From Alphaproteobacteria bacterium (GTDB lineage: Bacteria > Pseudomonadota > Alphaproteobacteria > SP197), in contig VGDP01000002.1 in assembly GCA_016869675.1 (NCBI GenBank), positions 20,001-84,000 of the forward strand: a stretch of 64,000 bases of DNA, written 5' to 3'. The notes beneath the pieces were generated by a model. The model worked only from the letters and a program-made list of their open reading frames with translations. It made no database searches and was not told where the DNA came from. The position numbers and the translations under genes were made by a program. Positions 10,436-21,711 of this stretch are shown in pieces (within the stretch, counting starts at the first letter, position 1; each line of letters opens with the position of its first letter).

Positions 10436-11322
10436 CTAACGGACATCCGGCGCCAATCCAAGACTTATCTTGGGTGCCTCCGGTGCCTGTGCAAGGACCA
10501 CCCGGCCGATTCCGGCCAAATCCGGCACGACGGCGACCACCGCGAAGCCAAGGTCTGCCAAGTGCCCGGCGACCCAGGGCGCCTGGCCCTCCCCGACCTC
10601 CAACGCCATGATCGACCCCGGCCGCGCGAGCCGCGGCAGTTCCGGAAGGATCGCGCGGTAGGCGTCCAGCCCGTCCACACCACCGTCCAGGGCGGCGCGG
10701 GGTTCGTGGCGCGCCACCTCGGGCTCCAAGCCTTCGATCATCCCGCTGGGGATATACGGCGGGTTGGCGACCACCACGTCGAACGCGCCGCCAAGCGCCG
10801 TCGCCCAGTCGCCGACGACGAAGTCCGCCCGCGCGTCCAGGCCGTGATCGCGGGCGTTGCGGCGCGCCGTGGCCACGGCGGCGGCGCTGCGATCGATGCC
10901 CAGGCCACGCGCCGAGGGCAGTTCCGTCAGTAGCGCCAGCAGCAAACAGCCGGTTCCGGTGCCCAGATCGAGCAGGCGAAACGGCGCCTGCCGATCTCGG
11001 ACGCGACTCAGCACGGCCTCGATGACCGTCTCGCTCTCGGGACGCGGGCTCAGCGTCGCCGCCGTCACCCGCAGGTCCAGCGTCCAGAACGCCCGTTGGC
11101 CGGTGATCAGCCCCACCGGCTCGCGCGCCTGGCGCCGGGCGAGCGCGGCATCGAAACGCGCCGCCGCGGCCGACCCGAGCGGCCGATCGCCGTGCCCGAC
11201 CAGCGTCTCGGGCGGGCACGGCACCGCGTGGCACAGCAGCACGCGCGCATCGAGCCGTGCGGTCGCGATACCGGCCGCGGCCAACCGCCGCGCGCCCGCG
11301 TCGAGAGCGTGGCGCATCGTCG

Positions 11323-11326
<4 letters not shown>
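10436..11326 (-). CDS. prmC: Peptide chain release factor N5-glutamine methyltransferase PrmC
   Basis: A 296-residue class I methyltransferase. It methylates the glutamine of the GGQ motif in release factors. The N-terminal helical substrate-binding domain is followed by the SAM motif [15 protein letters not shown] and the diagnostic ANPPYIPSG motif near residue 190. The NPPY tetrad binds the target glutamine side chain. The start codon overlaps the stop of prfA (ATGA at 11326-11323), so the enzyme is made together with its substrate RF1. The length is typical for the family. Confidence 0.96.
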
Positions 11327-12389
<1,063 letters not shown>

Positions 12390-12393
<4 letters not shown>

Positions 12394-13637
12394 CGATCCT
12401 CGTTTCCAGTATCCGTGTCCGGCGCAAACAGTCGCGCCAGCAGCGCTTCGGCCGCCGCAACGTCATCGCCCGCACCGGCCATGCGGCGCAACGCTATGGT
12501 CGGCCCGTGCACCACGCGCTGGATCAGCACCCGGGTCGCCGCCGCCCCGTCGAGGCCGGGCTGCTCGGCCAGCAGGCGATCCCGCTCCGCCTCGAAGGCG
12601 CGGCGCAGGCCGACGATCGCCGGCACAGCCTGGCGTTCCTCGCCGGCGCGCATGTAGTCGGCGACGCCTTGGTCGATCAGCGCCCACGCCGCGGCCGCGG
12701 CGCCTTCGCGCTCGGCCCGGCCTCCCTCGGCGATCCGCTCCAGATTGTCGAGGCGGAAGACGAAGATGTCGTCGAGCGTCTCGGCGGTCGGCTCCAGGTC
12801 TGAGGGCAGCGCCAGATCGAACACGACCATGGGCCGACGTCGCCGGGCGCGCCGCGCGGCCTCCAGCCCTGCGCGGGTCAGCACTACACGGCCGTCGCCA
12901 AGTGCCGCGAGCACGATATCGGCGGTCGCCAGCGCCGCGTCGAGCGCGCTGAACGGCGTCAGGTTGGCACGCAGTCGCTGGGCCAGACCTTGCGCGCGAC
13001 GCTCGGTCGGGTGGCTGACCGTGACACGACCGAGGCCGCCCTCGATCAGGGTGCGGGCGATCATCTCGGCCGCGTCGCCGGCGCCGATCACCAGGGCCGA
13101 GCGGGCCGCCAGGTCGCCGTGAACCCGACTCGCGACGCCGAGCGCCGCCGAGGCGAGTCCTACAGGGCGCTGGCCGATGGCTGTCTCGGCGCGCACGCGC
13201 TTGGCGATGCGGAAGGCCGCCTGGATCCAGCGGTCGAGCTCGGGCCCCATCAGGCCGGCTGCACGGGCATGGCCTTCGGCCGCCTTGACCTGACCGAACA
13301 CCTCGGGCTCGCCCAGCACCAGGCTATCGAGCCCCGCCGCGACGGCGGCCAGGTGGCGCACCGCGTCGGCATCGACCAGCGTGCGCACGTGGGGCTCGAG
13401 CGTCGTGGCGTGCGCGTCCGCGTGGGCGGCGAACACGGCGGTCACTTGGCGCGTCGTCGCGGCGGCGTCCTCGGCCACGGCGAACACCTCGACCCGGTCG
13501 CACGTGGCGACCGCCAGCGCCTGGGTCAGGCCCGCGCGCGTCAGATCGGCCAGCAGCGGCTGGACCGCGCCGTCCTCGGGCACGATACGCTCGCGCAGGG
13601 TCAACGGCGCCGTCCGGTGGGTCGCCCCGATCGCCAT
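12390..13637 (-). CDS. hemA: Glutamyl-tRNA reductase
   Basis: A 415-residue enzyme that reduces glutamyl-tRNA to glutamate-1-semialdehyde, the first step of C5-pathway tetrapyrrole synthesis. Visible motifs are the start region [18 protein letters not shown], the nucleophilic cysteine in [12 protein letters not shown] (often TCNR in relatives), [13 protein letters not shown], an NADPH-binding segment [15 protein letters not shown], and a C-terminal dimerisation helix. The presence of the C5 route is notable, since many alphaproteobacteria use ALA synthase, which is also called hemA. ATG 13637 begins directly at the conserved motif; an open frame extends upstream but lacks homology. Confidence 0.92.
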
Positions 13638-13665
13638 GGCACGGGGTGCGCGCAAGGATCGCCCG

Positions 13666-14925
13666 TCAGGCCAGATCGGCCAGTCGCGCCGCGACATCGT
13701 CGAGCGCGACCTCGATCTCGCGGCCGCTGTCGAGCAGGCGCACCTTGAGGGCGCCGCGCGCCAGTTCGTCATCGCCCAGGATCAGCGCCGCCAAGGCATT
13801 GACCTTGTTGGCGCGCTTCATGCGCCGCGCCACATTGCCGCGGTAGGCCAGGTCGACCGCGAAGCCCCGGCGACGCAGGTCGTGCGCCAGCCGATCGGCG
13901 ATGCCTTCGGCGGTCGCGCCGATCGGCACGATCGCGTAGGGGCGCGGACCTGGCGGGGGATTTCCGATCAGCATGGCGATGCGCTCGATGCCCCCGGCCC
14001 AGCCGATGCCCGGCGTCGCCGGTCCGCCCATCTGCTCGACTAGCCCGTCGTAGCGGCCGCCGCCGATCACGGTGCCTTGGGCGCCGAGCTGTTGGGTGAC
14101 GAACTCGAACGCCGTGTGGGTGTAGTAGTCGAAGCCGCGCACCAGGCGGGCGTTCTGCACATAGGCGATGCCGAGGTGATCGAGCCCGCGCCGCACCGCG
14201 TCGAAGAAGCGCCGCGAGTCGTCGTTCAGGTGGTCTTCCAGGCGCGGCGCGCCGTCCAGCAACGTGCGGTCGCCCTCGTCCTTGCTGTCCAGGATGCGCA
14301 ACGGGTTGCGTTCGAGCCGGCGGCGGCTGTCCTCGGACAAGCGATCGGCCAGCGGTGTGAGATGCGCCACCAGCGCGTCGCGGTGCACCGCGCGGCTGGC
14401 CGGATCGCCCAGGCTGTTGAGCTCTAGCCGGGTCACGCCGAGAACGCCCAGGTCATCCAGGATGTCGGCGGCGAGCGCGATCACCTCGACGTCGGCGGCC
14501 GGCTCGGCGACGCCGATCAACTCGACGCCGATCTGGTGAAACTGCCGCTGGCGGCCCTTCTGCGGCCGTTCGTAGCGGAACATGGGGCCGGCGTAGTGGT
14601 ATTTGAGCGGGGCCTGATCCAGCAGGCCGTTCGACAGCACCGCGCGCACCACGCTGGCGGTGTTCTCGGGCCTGAGCGTCAGGCTGTCGCCGTTGCGGTC
14701 GGTGAAGGTGTACATCTCCTTGGCGACCACGTCCGTGGTCTCGCCCAGCGGCCGGCTGAACACATCGGTGAACTCGAAGATCGGCGTCGCGATTTCGCCG
14801 TAGCCGTAGCGTTCGGCGACCGCGCGCGTCGCGTCGGTGACGGCGCGTTGGCGGCGCACGTCGGCGGGCAGCAGATCGTGCGTGCCGCGGACCGGCTGGA
14901 GTTTGCGTGAGGACGGCGCTGACAC
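13666..14925 (-). CDS. hisS: Histidyl-tRNA synthetase
   Basis: A 419-residue class II aminoacyl-tRNA synthetase. The N-terminal QPVRGTHDLLP is diagnostic. Motif 2 is FRYERPQKGRQRQFHQIG, the histidine-binding A-loop is RGFDYYTHTAFEF, and motif 3 is GIGWAGGIERIAML. A C-terminal anticodon-binding domain follows from about residue 325. The GTG at 14925 is the only start codon close to the conserved region in this frame. The gene lies 28 bp upstream of hemA and downstream of ispG, a gene order common in proteobacteria. Confidence 0.97.
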   Translation of the reverse strand: MSAPSSRKLQPVRGTHDLLPADVRRQRAVTDATRAVAERYGYGEIATPIFEFTDVFSRPLGETTDVVAKEMYTFTDRNGDSLTLRPENTASVVRAVLSNGLLDQAPLKYHYAGPMFRYERPQKGRQRQFHQIGVELIGVAEPAADVEVIALAADILDDLGVLGVTRLELNSLGDPASRAVHRDALVAHLTPLADRLSEDSRRRLERNPLRILDSKDEGDRTLLDGAPRLEDHLNDDSRRFFDAVRRGLDHLGIAYVQNARLVRGFDYYTHTAFEFVTQQLGAQGTVIGGGRYDGLVEQMGGPATPGIGWAGGIERIAMLIGNPPPGPRPYAIVPIGATAEGIADRLAHDLRRRGFAVDLAYRGNVARRMKRANKVNALAALILGDDELARGALKVRLLDSGREIEVALDDVAARLADLA

Positions 14926-14975
14926 GGCACCCCTTCCCAGGCCGGGGCGAGACGCCCGGCCCGCGGGACCCCGCT

Positions 14976-16097
14976 CTACGATGCCGCGGCCAGGGCCGGC
15001 GCGGTGCCGGTGACCTCGGCCGCCTTCTTCTCGACCAGCTCGACCACGTGGTCGACCAGCCGCGCGTCGTCGATCTTGTGGTCGGCGATGCCCGAGACGT
15101 AGACCAGATGGCTGCCCTTGCCGCCGCCAGTGACGCCGATGTCGGTCGAGCGCGCCTCGCCCGGGCCGTTGACGACGCAGCCGATGATAGAGACCGACAA
15201 GGGCATCTGGATGTGGGCCAGACGCTTTTCCAGCTCGGCCACGGTGCGCACCACCTCGAACTGCTGGCGCGCGCAGCTCGGGCACGCGATCACCGTCACG
15301 CCGCGCTGGCGCAGCTCCAGCGCCTTGAGGATCTCGAAGCCGGCCTTGACCTCCTCGACCGGATCGGCCGAGAGCGAGACGCGGATGGTGTCGCCGATGC
15401 CCTCGGCCAGCAGCATGCCGAGCCCGATCGACGACTTGACCGTGCCGCTGTAGAGCCCGCCCGCCTCGGTGATGCCCAGGTGCAGCGGGTAGTCGCACGC
15501 AACCGCCAGCGCCCGGTACGCGGCCACCGCGAGATAGACGTTGGACGCCTTGACGCTGATCTTGAAGTCGCGGAAGTCGTTGTCCTCGAGCACGCGGATA
15601 TGGCGCCGGGCGCTTTCGACCATGGCCTCGGGCGTCGGCCGGCCGAACGTCTCGAGCAGGTCCTTCTCGAGCGAGCCGGCGTTGACCCCGATGCGCATGG
15701 AGCAACCGTGGTCGCGCGCGGCCCTGACCACCTCGCGGACGCGCGCCGCGGACCCGATGTTGCCCGGGTTGATGCGCAGGCACGTGGCACCGGCCTCGGC
15801 CGCTTCGATCGCGCGTTTGAAGTGGAAGTGGATGTCCGCGACGATCGGCACCGGGCTTTCGTAGACGATATGCTTGAGCGCCTTGGTCGAGGCCTCGTCC
15901 GGGCAGCTCACGCGCACGATGTCAGCGCCGGCTGCCGCCAGGGCATAGACCTGCTTGACCGTGGCCGCCTCGTCCGAGGTGGGTGTGTTGGTCATGGACT
16001 GGACGCTGATCGTGGCGCCGCCGCCGACCACGACCTTGCCGACCCGGATCTGGCGCGACGGCCGGCGCGCCGCCGGTCCGACGCCGAAATCACCCAT
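14976..16097 (-). CDS. ispG: 4-hydroxy-3-methylbut-2-en-1-yl diphosphate synthase
   Basis: A 373-residue IspG (GcpE) of the MEP isoprenoid pathway, which converts methylerythritol cyclodiphosphate to HMBPP. The N-terminal TIM-barrel portion includes [15 protein letters not shown] and [10 protein letters not shown]. The C-terminal [4Fe-4S] site uses the two cysteines of [12 protein letters not shown] and the one in [16 protein letters not shown], with the adjacent Glu as fourth ligand. ATG 16097 (MGDFGVG) is preferred; another ATG 33 bp upstream is possible. It lies between rodZ-like and hisS, a widespread gene order. Confidence 0.97.
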   Translation of the reverse strand: MGDFGVGPAARRPSRQIRVGKVVVGGGATISVQSMTNTPTSDEAATVKQVYALAAAGADIVRVSCPDEASTKALKHIVYESPVPIVADIHFHFKRAIEAAEAGATCLRINPGNIGSAARVREVVRAARDHGCSMRIGVNAGSLEKDLLETFGRPTPEAMVESARRHIRVLEDNDFRDFKISVKASNVYLAVAAYRALAVACDYPLHLGITEAGGLYSGTVKSSIGLGMLLAEGIGDTIRVSLSADPVEEVKAGFEILKALELRQRGVTVIACPSCARQQFEVVRTVAELEKRLAHIQMPLSVSIIGCVVNGPGEARSTDIGVTGGGKGSHLVYVSGIADHKIDDARLVDHVVELVEKKAAEVTGTAPALAAAS

Positions 16098-16184
16098 GAC
16101 TCGCTCCGTTCCGAGGAACCGCCCCACCAATAGCCCAGGGGCGCGCCGCCAGCAACCGCGCCCTGGCGCTGGGCGTCGTGGGGC

Positions 16185-17297
16185 TCAGGGGACGGCGGTG
16201 CCCGCCTTGAGGCGGTCCGGATCGAGCGCGATGCCGCGCCGGACCTCGTTGGCGCTGCCGACCGCCGGCACCACCGCGCCATCGACGGTGATGGTCAGGC
16301 CGCCGGCGTTGCCGGTGCGCAGCGCGAGGCCAGGATCGTCCGGCACGTGGTAGACGTCGCCCAGTTCCAGGATGCGGGTGAACACGGCCGAGCCGTCCGC
16401 CCGGCTGACCTGGACCCAACTGTCGGCCGTCGCGGTGATGACGATGCGCTCCGGCGTCGCGCCGCCGTAGACGTTGGGCACGTAGCCGCTCTCGACCGCC
16501 GGTAGGGCCGGTTCCGCCGGCGCGGGCGCGATCGGCTCGGCCGTGGCGACCGCGGATGCACTCAGCTCGACCTCCACGGGCTCCGCCGGGACCGGTTCGA
16601 CGGCGACCGGTTCGACCGGTACGGCGGCAACGACAGTCGGTTCGGCCGGCGCGGTTTCCGCGGACACGGTTTCGGCTGCGGCCGATGGCGCGGCCACGAC
16701 GGTCGCGGTTGTCGTGGTCGCGGCGGGCTCCGCCACCACCGCCACCGCCGCCCCGGTCGATGCCGTGTCGGTCGCGGGCTCGGTCGCCGGCTCGACCGTC
16801 CCCAGAAGGTCCGCCGGCACTTGGGCCACCCGTTCGAACAGCGGCGTCGCGCGGTCGTGCACGATCGACCAGCCGGCGACGACCACGGCGCCGAGCACCA
16901 GGGCGATGAGTATGATGCGGCCCGTGGGCAGCGACGGCGGTGCCAATGGTTCCGGAAAATTCAGCTCGGCCGGGCCGTGGTTGGCCCCCGCCTCGTCCCG
17001 GTAGCGCTCGACGATGCTCTTGCCATCGAGGCCAAGGAACTCGGCGTAGGAGCGCAGGAAGCCGACCACGTAGGTGCGGCCCGGCAAGGCCTCGAACCGC
17101 CCGTCCTCCATGGCCTGGAGGAAACCGGCGCCGATGCGCAGTTGCTTGGCAACGTCGTCGATCGACAGGCCCAGGCGCTGACGGGTGCCGCGCAGGTCCG
17201 CGACGATGCGCGCCCCGCCGAGGTCCGCCACGTCGTGCAACCGCGTGACGTTGGCGTCGTCGTCCTGGCGGGCCAGCCTATTGCGCTGCAGAGCCAC
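16185..17297 (-). CDS. RodZ-like helix-turn-helix membrane protein
   Basis: A 370-residue protein with the RodZ layout. A cytoplasmic Xre-type helix-turn-helix (GLSIDDVAKQLRIGAGFLQA, residues about 40-110) is followed by one transmembrane helix near residues 127-147 (IILIALVLGAVVVAGW). A low-complexity Pro/Ala/Val/Glu periplasmic linker runs from about residue 165 to 285. A C-terminal DUF4115 beta domain contains VITATADSWVQVSRADG. RodZ links MreB filaments to the elongation machinery and sets rod shape. The linker is longer and more repetitive than in E. coli. The position next to ispG supports the assignment. Confidence 0.88.
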   Translation of the reverse strand: MALQRNRLARQDDDANVTRLHDVADLGGARIVADLRGTRQRLGLSIDDVAKQLRIGAGFLQAMEDGRFEALPGRTYVVGFLRSYAEFLGLDGKSIVERYRDEAGANHGPAELNFPEPLAPPSLPTGRIILIALVLGAVVVAGWSIVHDRATPLFERVAQVPADLLGTVEPATEPATDTASTGAAVAVVAEPAATTTTATVVAAPSAAAETVSAETAPAEPTVVAAVPVEPVAVEPVPAEPVEVELSASAVATAEPIAPAPAEPALPAVESGYVPNVYGGATPERIVITATADSWVQVSRADGSAVFTRILELGDVYHVPDDPGLALRTGNAGGLTITVDGAVVPAVGSANEVRRGIALDPDRLKAGTAVP

Positions 17298-17447
17298 TCG
17301 TTGCGAACTCCGGAGGTCTCGAGCCGTTACCGATGGTGGACCCTATCGCCCCCATAGTCGACCTGCAATTCTTGGCCGAGTTCGCCGTATCTAGTCGAAG
17401 TTCTTGAATTTCCACACACGAAAATGGCCGAAACGGACCAAGAACCG

Positions 17448-18452
17448 TCACAATGGAACGCCGGCGAAGGTCGCCGCCTGATCGATCACTTCGCCCAGGA
17501 TATCGGCCATCGACTGTTCCGCCGTGACCATGCCGACGCTTTGGCCGGCCATCACGGAGCCGTTCTCGACATCGCCCTCGATCACGGCGCGGCGCAAGGC
17601 CCCGGCCCAGAAGTGCTCGATGGCGAGCTGCGCCTCCTTCTGGTCCATCTCGCCCGCCCGGAACCGCGCGATCACGTCGCGTTGGGTGTCCATGAAAGCG
17701 CGCGTGCCCTGGTTGACCAGGGCGCGCACGGGAATCACCGGAAATTGCGGATCGAGCTGCACCGAGGGCTGCGCGTCGCGCGCGGCGGCACGCACGAAGG
17801 CACGCTTGAACTTCGGATGGGCGATCGATTCGTGGGCGCAAACGAAGCGCGTGCCGAGCTGGCCGCCGGTGGCGCCCATCTCGACATAGCCTGCGATCGC
17901 CTCGCCGCGCCCGATGCCGCCGGCGACGAACACGGGAACGTCGGTCATGTGCGGCAGGATCTCCTGGGCCAACACGCTGGTCGACACGGGCCCAATATGA
18001 CCGCCCGCCTCCATGCCCTCGATGACCAGGGCGTCGACGCCCGACCGCGCGAGCTTGCGCCCGATGGCGAGCACCGGCGCAAAGGCGATGACCTTGGCGC
18101 CGTCGCGCTTGGCGAGCGCGATGATCGCCTGGCTGGGCTGGCCGCCGGCCAGCACCACGTGGGACACCTTGTGGTCCAGGCAGACCTCGACGAGCCGCGC
18201 GAGTTCGGGGTGCATGACGATCAGGTTGACACCGAAGGGTGCGGCGGTCAGGGCACGGGTGGCGGCGATCTCGGCGTCGAGCAGCGCCGGCGTCATGGCG
18301 CCGCACGCCAGCACGCCGAAGCCGCCCTGGTTCGACAACGCGGCGACCAGGTTGCGCTCGGAGACCCAGGTCATGGCGCCGGCCATGATGGCGTGGCGGC
18401 TGCCCAGGAAGGCGGCGCCCCGCGTCCAGGCCGCTCGGAAGGCGCCGGGCAT
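17448..18452 (-). CDS. Nitronate monooxygenase family flavoprotein
   Basis: A 334-residue FMN-dependent TIM-barrel protein of the nitronate monooxygenase/2-nitropropane dioxygenase family. It contains AIMAGAMTWVSERNLVAALS and GGFGVLACGAMTP at the start, the FMN phosphate-binding GIGRGEAIAGYVEMGATGGQ, and VIEGMEAGGHIGP, where class enzymes place the catalytic His. It may oxidise propionate 3-nitronate or simply be an NAD(P)H:flavin oxidoreductase of unknown substrate. It begins 5 bp after lysC ends on the same strand, so the two are probably co-transcribed. Confidence 0.87.
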   Translation of the reverse strand: MPGAFRAAWTRGAAFLGSRHAIMAGAMTWVSERNLVAALSNQGGFGVLACGAMTPALLDAEIAATRALTAAPFGVNLIVMHPELARLVEVCLDHKVSHVVLAGGQPSQAIIALAKRDGAKVIAFAPVLAIGRKLARSGVDALVIEGMEAGGHIGPVSTSVLAQEILPHMTDVPVFVAGGIGRGEAIAGYVEMGATGGQLGTRFVCAHESIAHPKFKRAFVRAAARDAQPSVQLDPQFPVIPVRALVNQGTRAFMDTQRDVIARFRAGEMDQKEAQLAIEHFWAGALRRAVIEGDVENGSVMAGQSVGMVTAEQSMADILGEVIDQAATFAGVPL

Positions 18453-18457
18453 CGCGG

Positions 18458-19678
18458 TCAGGCGGCGTCCAGCCCGTAGGCGGCGTGCAGCGCGCGGATC
18501 GCGAGTTCCGTGTACTCTTCGGCCACGAGGACGCTGATCTTGATCTCGGAGGTCGAGATCGCCTGCAGATTGATGCCCCGATCGGCCAGCGCCTGGAACA
18601 TCTTGGCCGCGACGCCAGCGTGACTGCGCATGCCCACCCCGATCACCGAGATCTTGACCACCGAGGCGTCGTGCACCACCGCGGCGAAGCCCAGATCGCC
18701 CTTGAGCGCGTTGACTGCCTTCAGCGCGCGGTCGGCGTCGCCCTTGACCACGGTGAACGTCAGGTCGGCGGTCTTGCCGTCCTCGGAGGCACCCTGGACG
18801 ATCATGTCCACGTTGATGCCCGCCTCGGCCAGCGGGCCAAAGAGGCGCGCGGCGACGCCCGGGCGATCGGCGATCTTGATCACGGTGATCTTCGCCTCGT
18901 CCCGGCTGTAGGCGATGCCACTGACGACCTGGTGTTCCACGATCTCGTCCTCGTCAACGACCATGGTGCCCGAGGCACCGGTGAAACTGGACAGCACCTG
19001 CAGCCGCACCCGCTGGTTCATGGCCAACTCGACCGAGCGGGTGTGCAGCACCTTGGCGCCCTGGGACGCCATTTCCAGCATTTCCTCGTAGGTGATCCTA
19101 TCGAGCTTGCGCGCCTTGGCAACGATGCGCGGATCGGTGGTGTAGACGCCGTCCACGTCGGTGTAGATGTCGCAGCGATCGGCCTTGAGCGCCGCGGCCA
19201 GCGCCACCGCCGTGATGTCCGAGCCGCCGCGCCCGAGCGTGGTGGTGCGCCCGTCGGTGCCCAGCCCCTGGAAGCCGGCGACCACCGGCACCTGACCCTC
19301 GGCAAGGCGCGCCTCGAGCGTGTCGGTGTCGATGCCCAGGATGCGCGCGCGCCCGTGCGCGTCATCCGTGCGGAACGGGATCTGCCAGGCGTGCCAGGAA
19401 CGCGCCGGAATGCCCAGTTCCTGCAACGCCAGCGCGGTCAGGCCGCTGGTCACGCACTCGCCGGTGGCGACCACCGCGTCGTACTCGTGCGCGTCGTGCA
19501 CCGGCGCTATCCGGCGCACCAGGTCGACCAAGCCGTTGGTGACGCCCGCCATGGCCGAGACGACCACGGCGACCTGGTCGCCCTGGTCGAGCTGGCGCTT
19601 GACCAGGGTGGCGACGTGACGGATGCGGTCGACGTCGGCCACCGACGTACCGCCGAACTTCTGGACGATGCGGCCCAT
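18458..19678 (-). CDS. lysC: Aspartate kinase
   Basis: A 406-residue aspartokinase, the first enzyme of the lysine/threonine/methionine branch. The kinase domain opens with IVQKFGGTSVADVDRI and includes GRGGSDITAVALAAAL and the nucleotide-binding DIYTDVDGVYTTDPR. Two C-terminal ACT domains (from about residue 265 and 345) carry the regulatory site, with the typical MIVQGASEDGK and ISTSEIKISVL. This is the monofunctional, feedback-controlled alpha/beta class. The divergent ubiG gene starts 118 bp away, as in many alphaproteobacteria. Confidence 0.97.
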   Translation of the reverse strand: MGRIVQKFGGTSVADVDRIRHVATLVKRQLDQGDQVAVVVSAMAGVTNGLVDLVRRIAPVHDAHEYDAVVATGECVTSGLTALALQELGIPARSWHAWQIPFRTDDAHGRARILGIDTDTLEARLAEGQVPVVAGFQGLGTDGRTTTLGRGGSDITAVALAAALKADRCDIYTDVDGVYTTDPRIVAKARKLDRITYEEMLEMASQGAKVLHTRSVELAMNQRVRLQVLSSFTGASGTMVVDEDEIVEHQVVSGIAYSRDEAKITVIKIADRPGVAARLFGPLAEAGINVDMIVQGASEDGKTADLTFTVVKGDADRALKAVNALKGDLGFAAVVHDASVVKISVIGVGMRSHAGVAAKMFQALADRGINLQAISTSEIKISVLVAEEYTELAIRALHAAYGLDAA

Positions 19679-19796
19679 GACTGGCGTGCTCGGTGTCTGC
19701 CTGATCGGGCGATGGGCTGGACGCGGGGTTGCCTGGACCCTCGCGGGCGCCTTAGATACCGTCTTGCTGCACCGCAATGCAAGCGGAGGTCCCGTC

Positions 19797-20546
19797 GTGG
19801 CGCGCCCCTCGCCTTCGCCCGCCCCGGCGGCCACGGCCGACGCCGCCGAGGTCGCCCGCTTCGAGGCCCTGGCGGCCCACTGGTGGGACCCGAAGGGCCC
19901 GCACGGTCCACTGCACCGGCTCAACCCGGCGCGGCTGGGCTACGTGCGCGATGCCCTGGCTCCCTTGGCCGATGGGCGGGACGGCTCGCCCCTGCGCGGG
20001 CTCGCCGTGATCGACGTCGGCTGCGGCGGCGGCCTGGTGTCCGAACCGCTCGCGCGGCTCGGTGCCCATGTCACCGGGCTGGATGCCGGCGCCGAGGCGA
20101 TCGCGGTCGCGCGCGTGCACGCCGCTGAGCAGGACCTAGCTATCGACTACCGCGTCGGCACGGCCGAGGACATGGTGGAGACGGGCGCGCGGTTCGACGC
20201 GGTGGTGGCGCTGGAGATCGTCGAGCACGTGCCCGATCTCGACCGTTTCCTCGCCGCGTGCGTCGCGCTGACGCGACCCGAGGGGCGCATCGTGCTGTCA
20301 ACCTTGAACCGCACGGCACGGTCCTTCGCGCTGGCCATCGTGGGCGCCGAGCGGGTGCTGCGCTGGCTGCCCTCGGGCACCCACGACTGGCGCAAGTTCC
20401 CGCGCCCGGCCGAGCTCGCGCGCTCGCTGCGCGCGACGGGCGCGCGCGTCACCGACGTCACGGGGTTGGCCTACGACCCGTCACACGATGCTTGGCGGCT
20501 TTCGCGCGATACGGCGGTCAACTACCTGGCGACGGCGGTGGTGTAG
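19797..20546 (+). CDS. ubiG: Ubiquinone biosynthesis O-methyltransferase UbiG
   Basis: A 249-residue SAM-dependent methyltransferase that performs both O-methylations of ubiquinone synthesis. The signature FEALAAHWWDPKGPHGPLHR is followed by motif I VIDVGCGGGLVSEPLARLG, ALEIVEHVPD, and the family-specific STLNRTARSF and GTHDWRKFPRP. The GTG at 19797 is chosen because a strong GGAGGT ribosome-binding site lies 7 bp upstream and it begins right before the conserved part; longer upstream frames have no homology. Its 3' end overlaps the end of the convergent TerC pseudogene by 29 bp. Confidence 0.95.
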   Translation: MARPSPSPAPAATADAAEVARFEALAAHWWDPKGPHGPLHRLNPARLGYVRDALAPLADGRDGSPLRGLAVIDVGCGGGLVSEPLARLGAHVTGLDAGAEAIAVARVHAAEQDLAIDYRVGTAEDMVETGARFDAVVALEIVEHVPDLDRFLAACVALTRPEGRIVLSTLNRTARSFALAIVGAERVLRWLPSGTHDWRKFPRPAELARSLRATGARVTDVTGLAYDPSHDAWRLSRDTAVNYLATAVV

Positions 20547-21528
20547 CCGGGCTCACCCGCCCGCGAGTGCGGACGAGCGACACCACGACCCCGGCCACCA
20601 GGATCCCGACGGTGACCCCCAGCGACCAGGCGGGTGGTACCTTGCCGCCACCGAAGCCCGCCAGATCGGCGACGAAGATCTTGCCCCCGATGAACACCAG
20701 CAACGCCGCCAGGGCTTGCTTGAGTTAGTGAAATCGGTGCACCAGGTCCGCCAGCGCGAAGTAGAGGGCGCGCAGGCCCAGGATCGCGAAGATGTTGGAG
20801 GTGTAGACGATGAGCGGGTCGGTGGTGACAGCGAAGATCGCCGCCACCGAATCGACCGCGAAGACGACGTCGACGAACTCGATCATGACCAAGGCCAGGA
20901 ACAAGGGCGTCACGTGAAGCACAGGACGCCCTCCCTCCCTGGTGGTCCGGCGCACGAAGAACCGCTCGCCATGAAGACCGTCCGTGACCCGCAGGTAGCG
21001 CCGCGCCAGCGCGAGCACGGGGCTGGCGCCGACGTCGTAGGTCTTGTCCGCCATCAGTCCCATCTTGATTACGGTGAACACCAGGAACGCGGCGAAGACG
21101 TAGAGCACCCATTCGAACGCGGTGATCAGGCTGGCGCCCGCGCCGATCATCACGCCGCGCAGGACGATGACGCCCAGGATGCCCCAGAACAGCACGCGGT
21201 GCTGGTGTTCGCACGGCACGGCGAACTACGCGAAGATCATGGCGATAACGAACACATTGTCCATCGCCAGGCTCTTCTCGATCACGAAGCCAGTGAGGTA
21301 GGCCTTGCCCGCGTCGGCGCCGAGCAGCCACCAGACGCAGCCGCCGAAGCCGAGACCGAGCGCGACGTAGGCCGATGAAAGGGCGAGGCTCTCGCGCGCC
21401 GCGATCGCGCGCGGCAGGCGATGCAGCACACCCAGATCGAGCGCCAATAGCACGACCACCACGCCCAGGAAGCCGAGCCACTGCCACGCCGGCGTGCCCA
21501 GCCACGATGCCGTCAGGACATCGATCAT
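20518..21528 (-). pseudogene. TerC-family membrane protein (Alx-like) with two in-frame stops
   Basis: A single frame of 337 codons encodes a complete TerC/Alx-type multi-spanning membrane protein, interrupted only by two nonsense codons. The first is TAG at 21228-21226, between VIAMIFA and FAVPCEHQHRVLFWGIL. The second is TAA at 20727-20725, between DLVHRFH and LKQALAALLVFIGGKIF. In relatives both positions are tyrosine (IFSYFAVP and HRFHYLK type), so each is a TAC third-base change. The rest, including FVDVVFAVDSVAAIFAVT with the acidic metal-site residues, is well preserved, so decay is recent. TerC proteins are linked to manganese or tellurite handling. Readthrough or sequence error cannot be excluded. 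Confidence 0.85.
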
Positions 21529-21711
21529 GCCCCCCCGCGAACACACATATGCGCCGCGTCCGCGCTGATCGTCGTTAGCGATCCGACATCGCCCGCGCCG
21601 CCGCGCGTGCCAGAGGGGCCCGGATCAACGGGCCATGTTGGGAGCGCTTACGCGCCCGGCAAGGGGGTTCGCGTGCGTGCCCCGTGCGGCCAGCGCGACG
21701 CGAGGGCCGCG

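Noticed and set aside
16500-16800. Tandem repeat array in the rodZ-like gene
   Set aside because: The Pro/Ala/Val/Glu-rich stretch is the low-complexity periplasmic linker expected in this family; the units are irregular at the DNA level.
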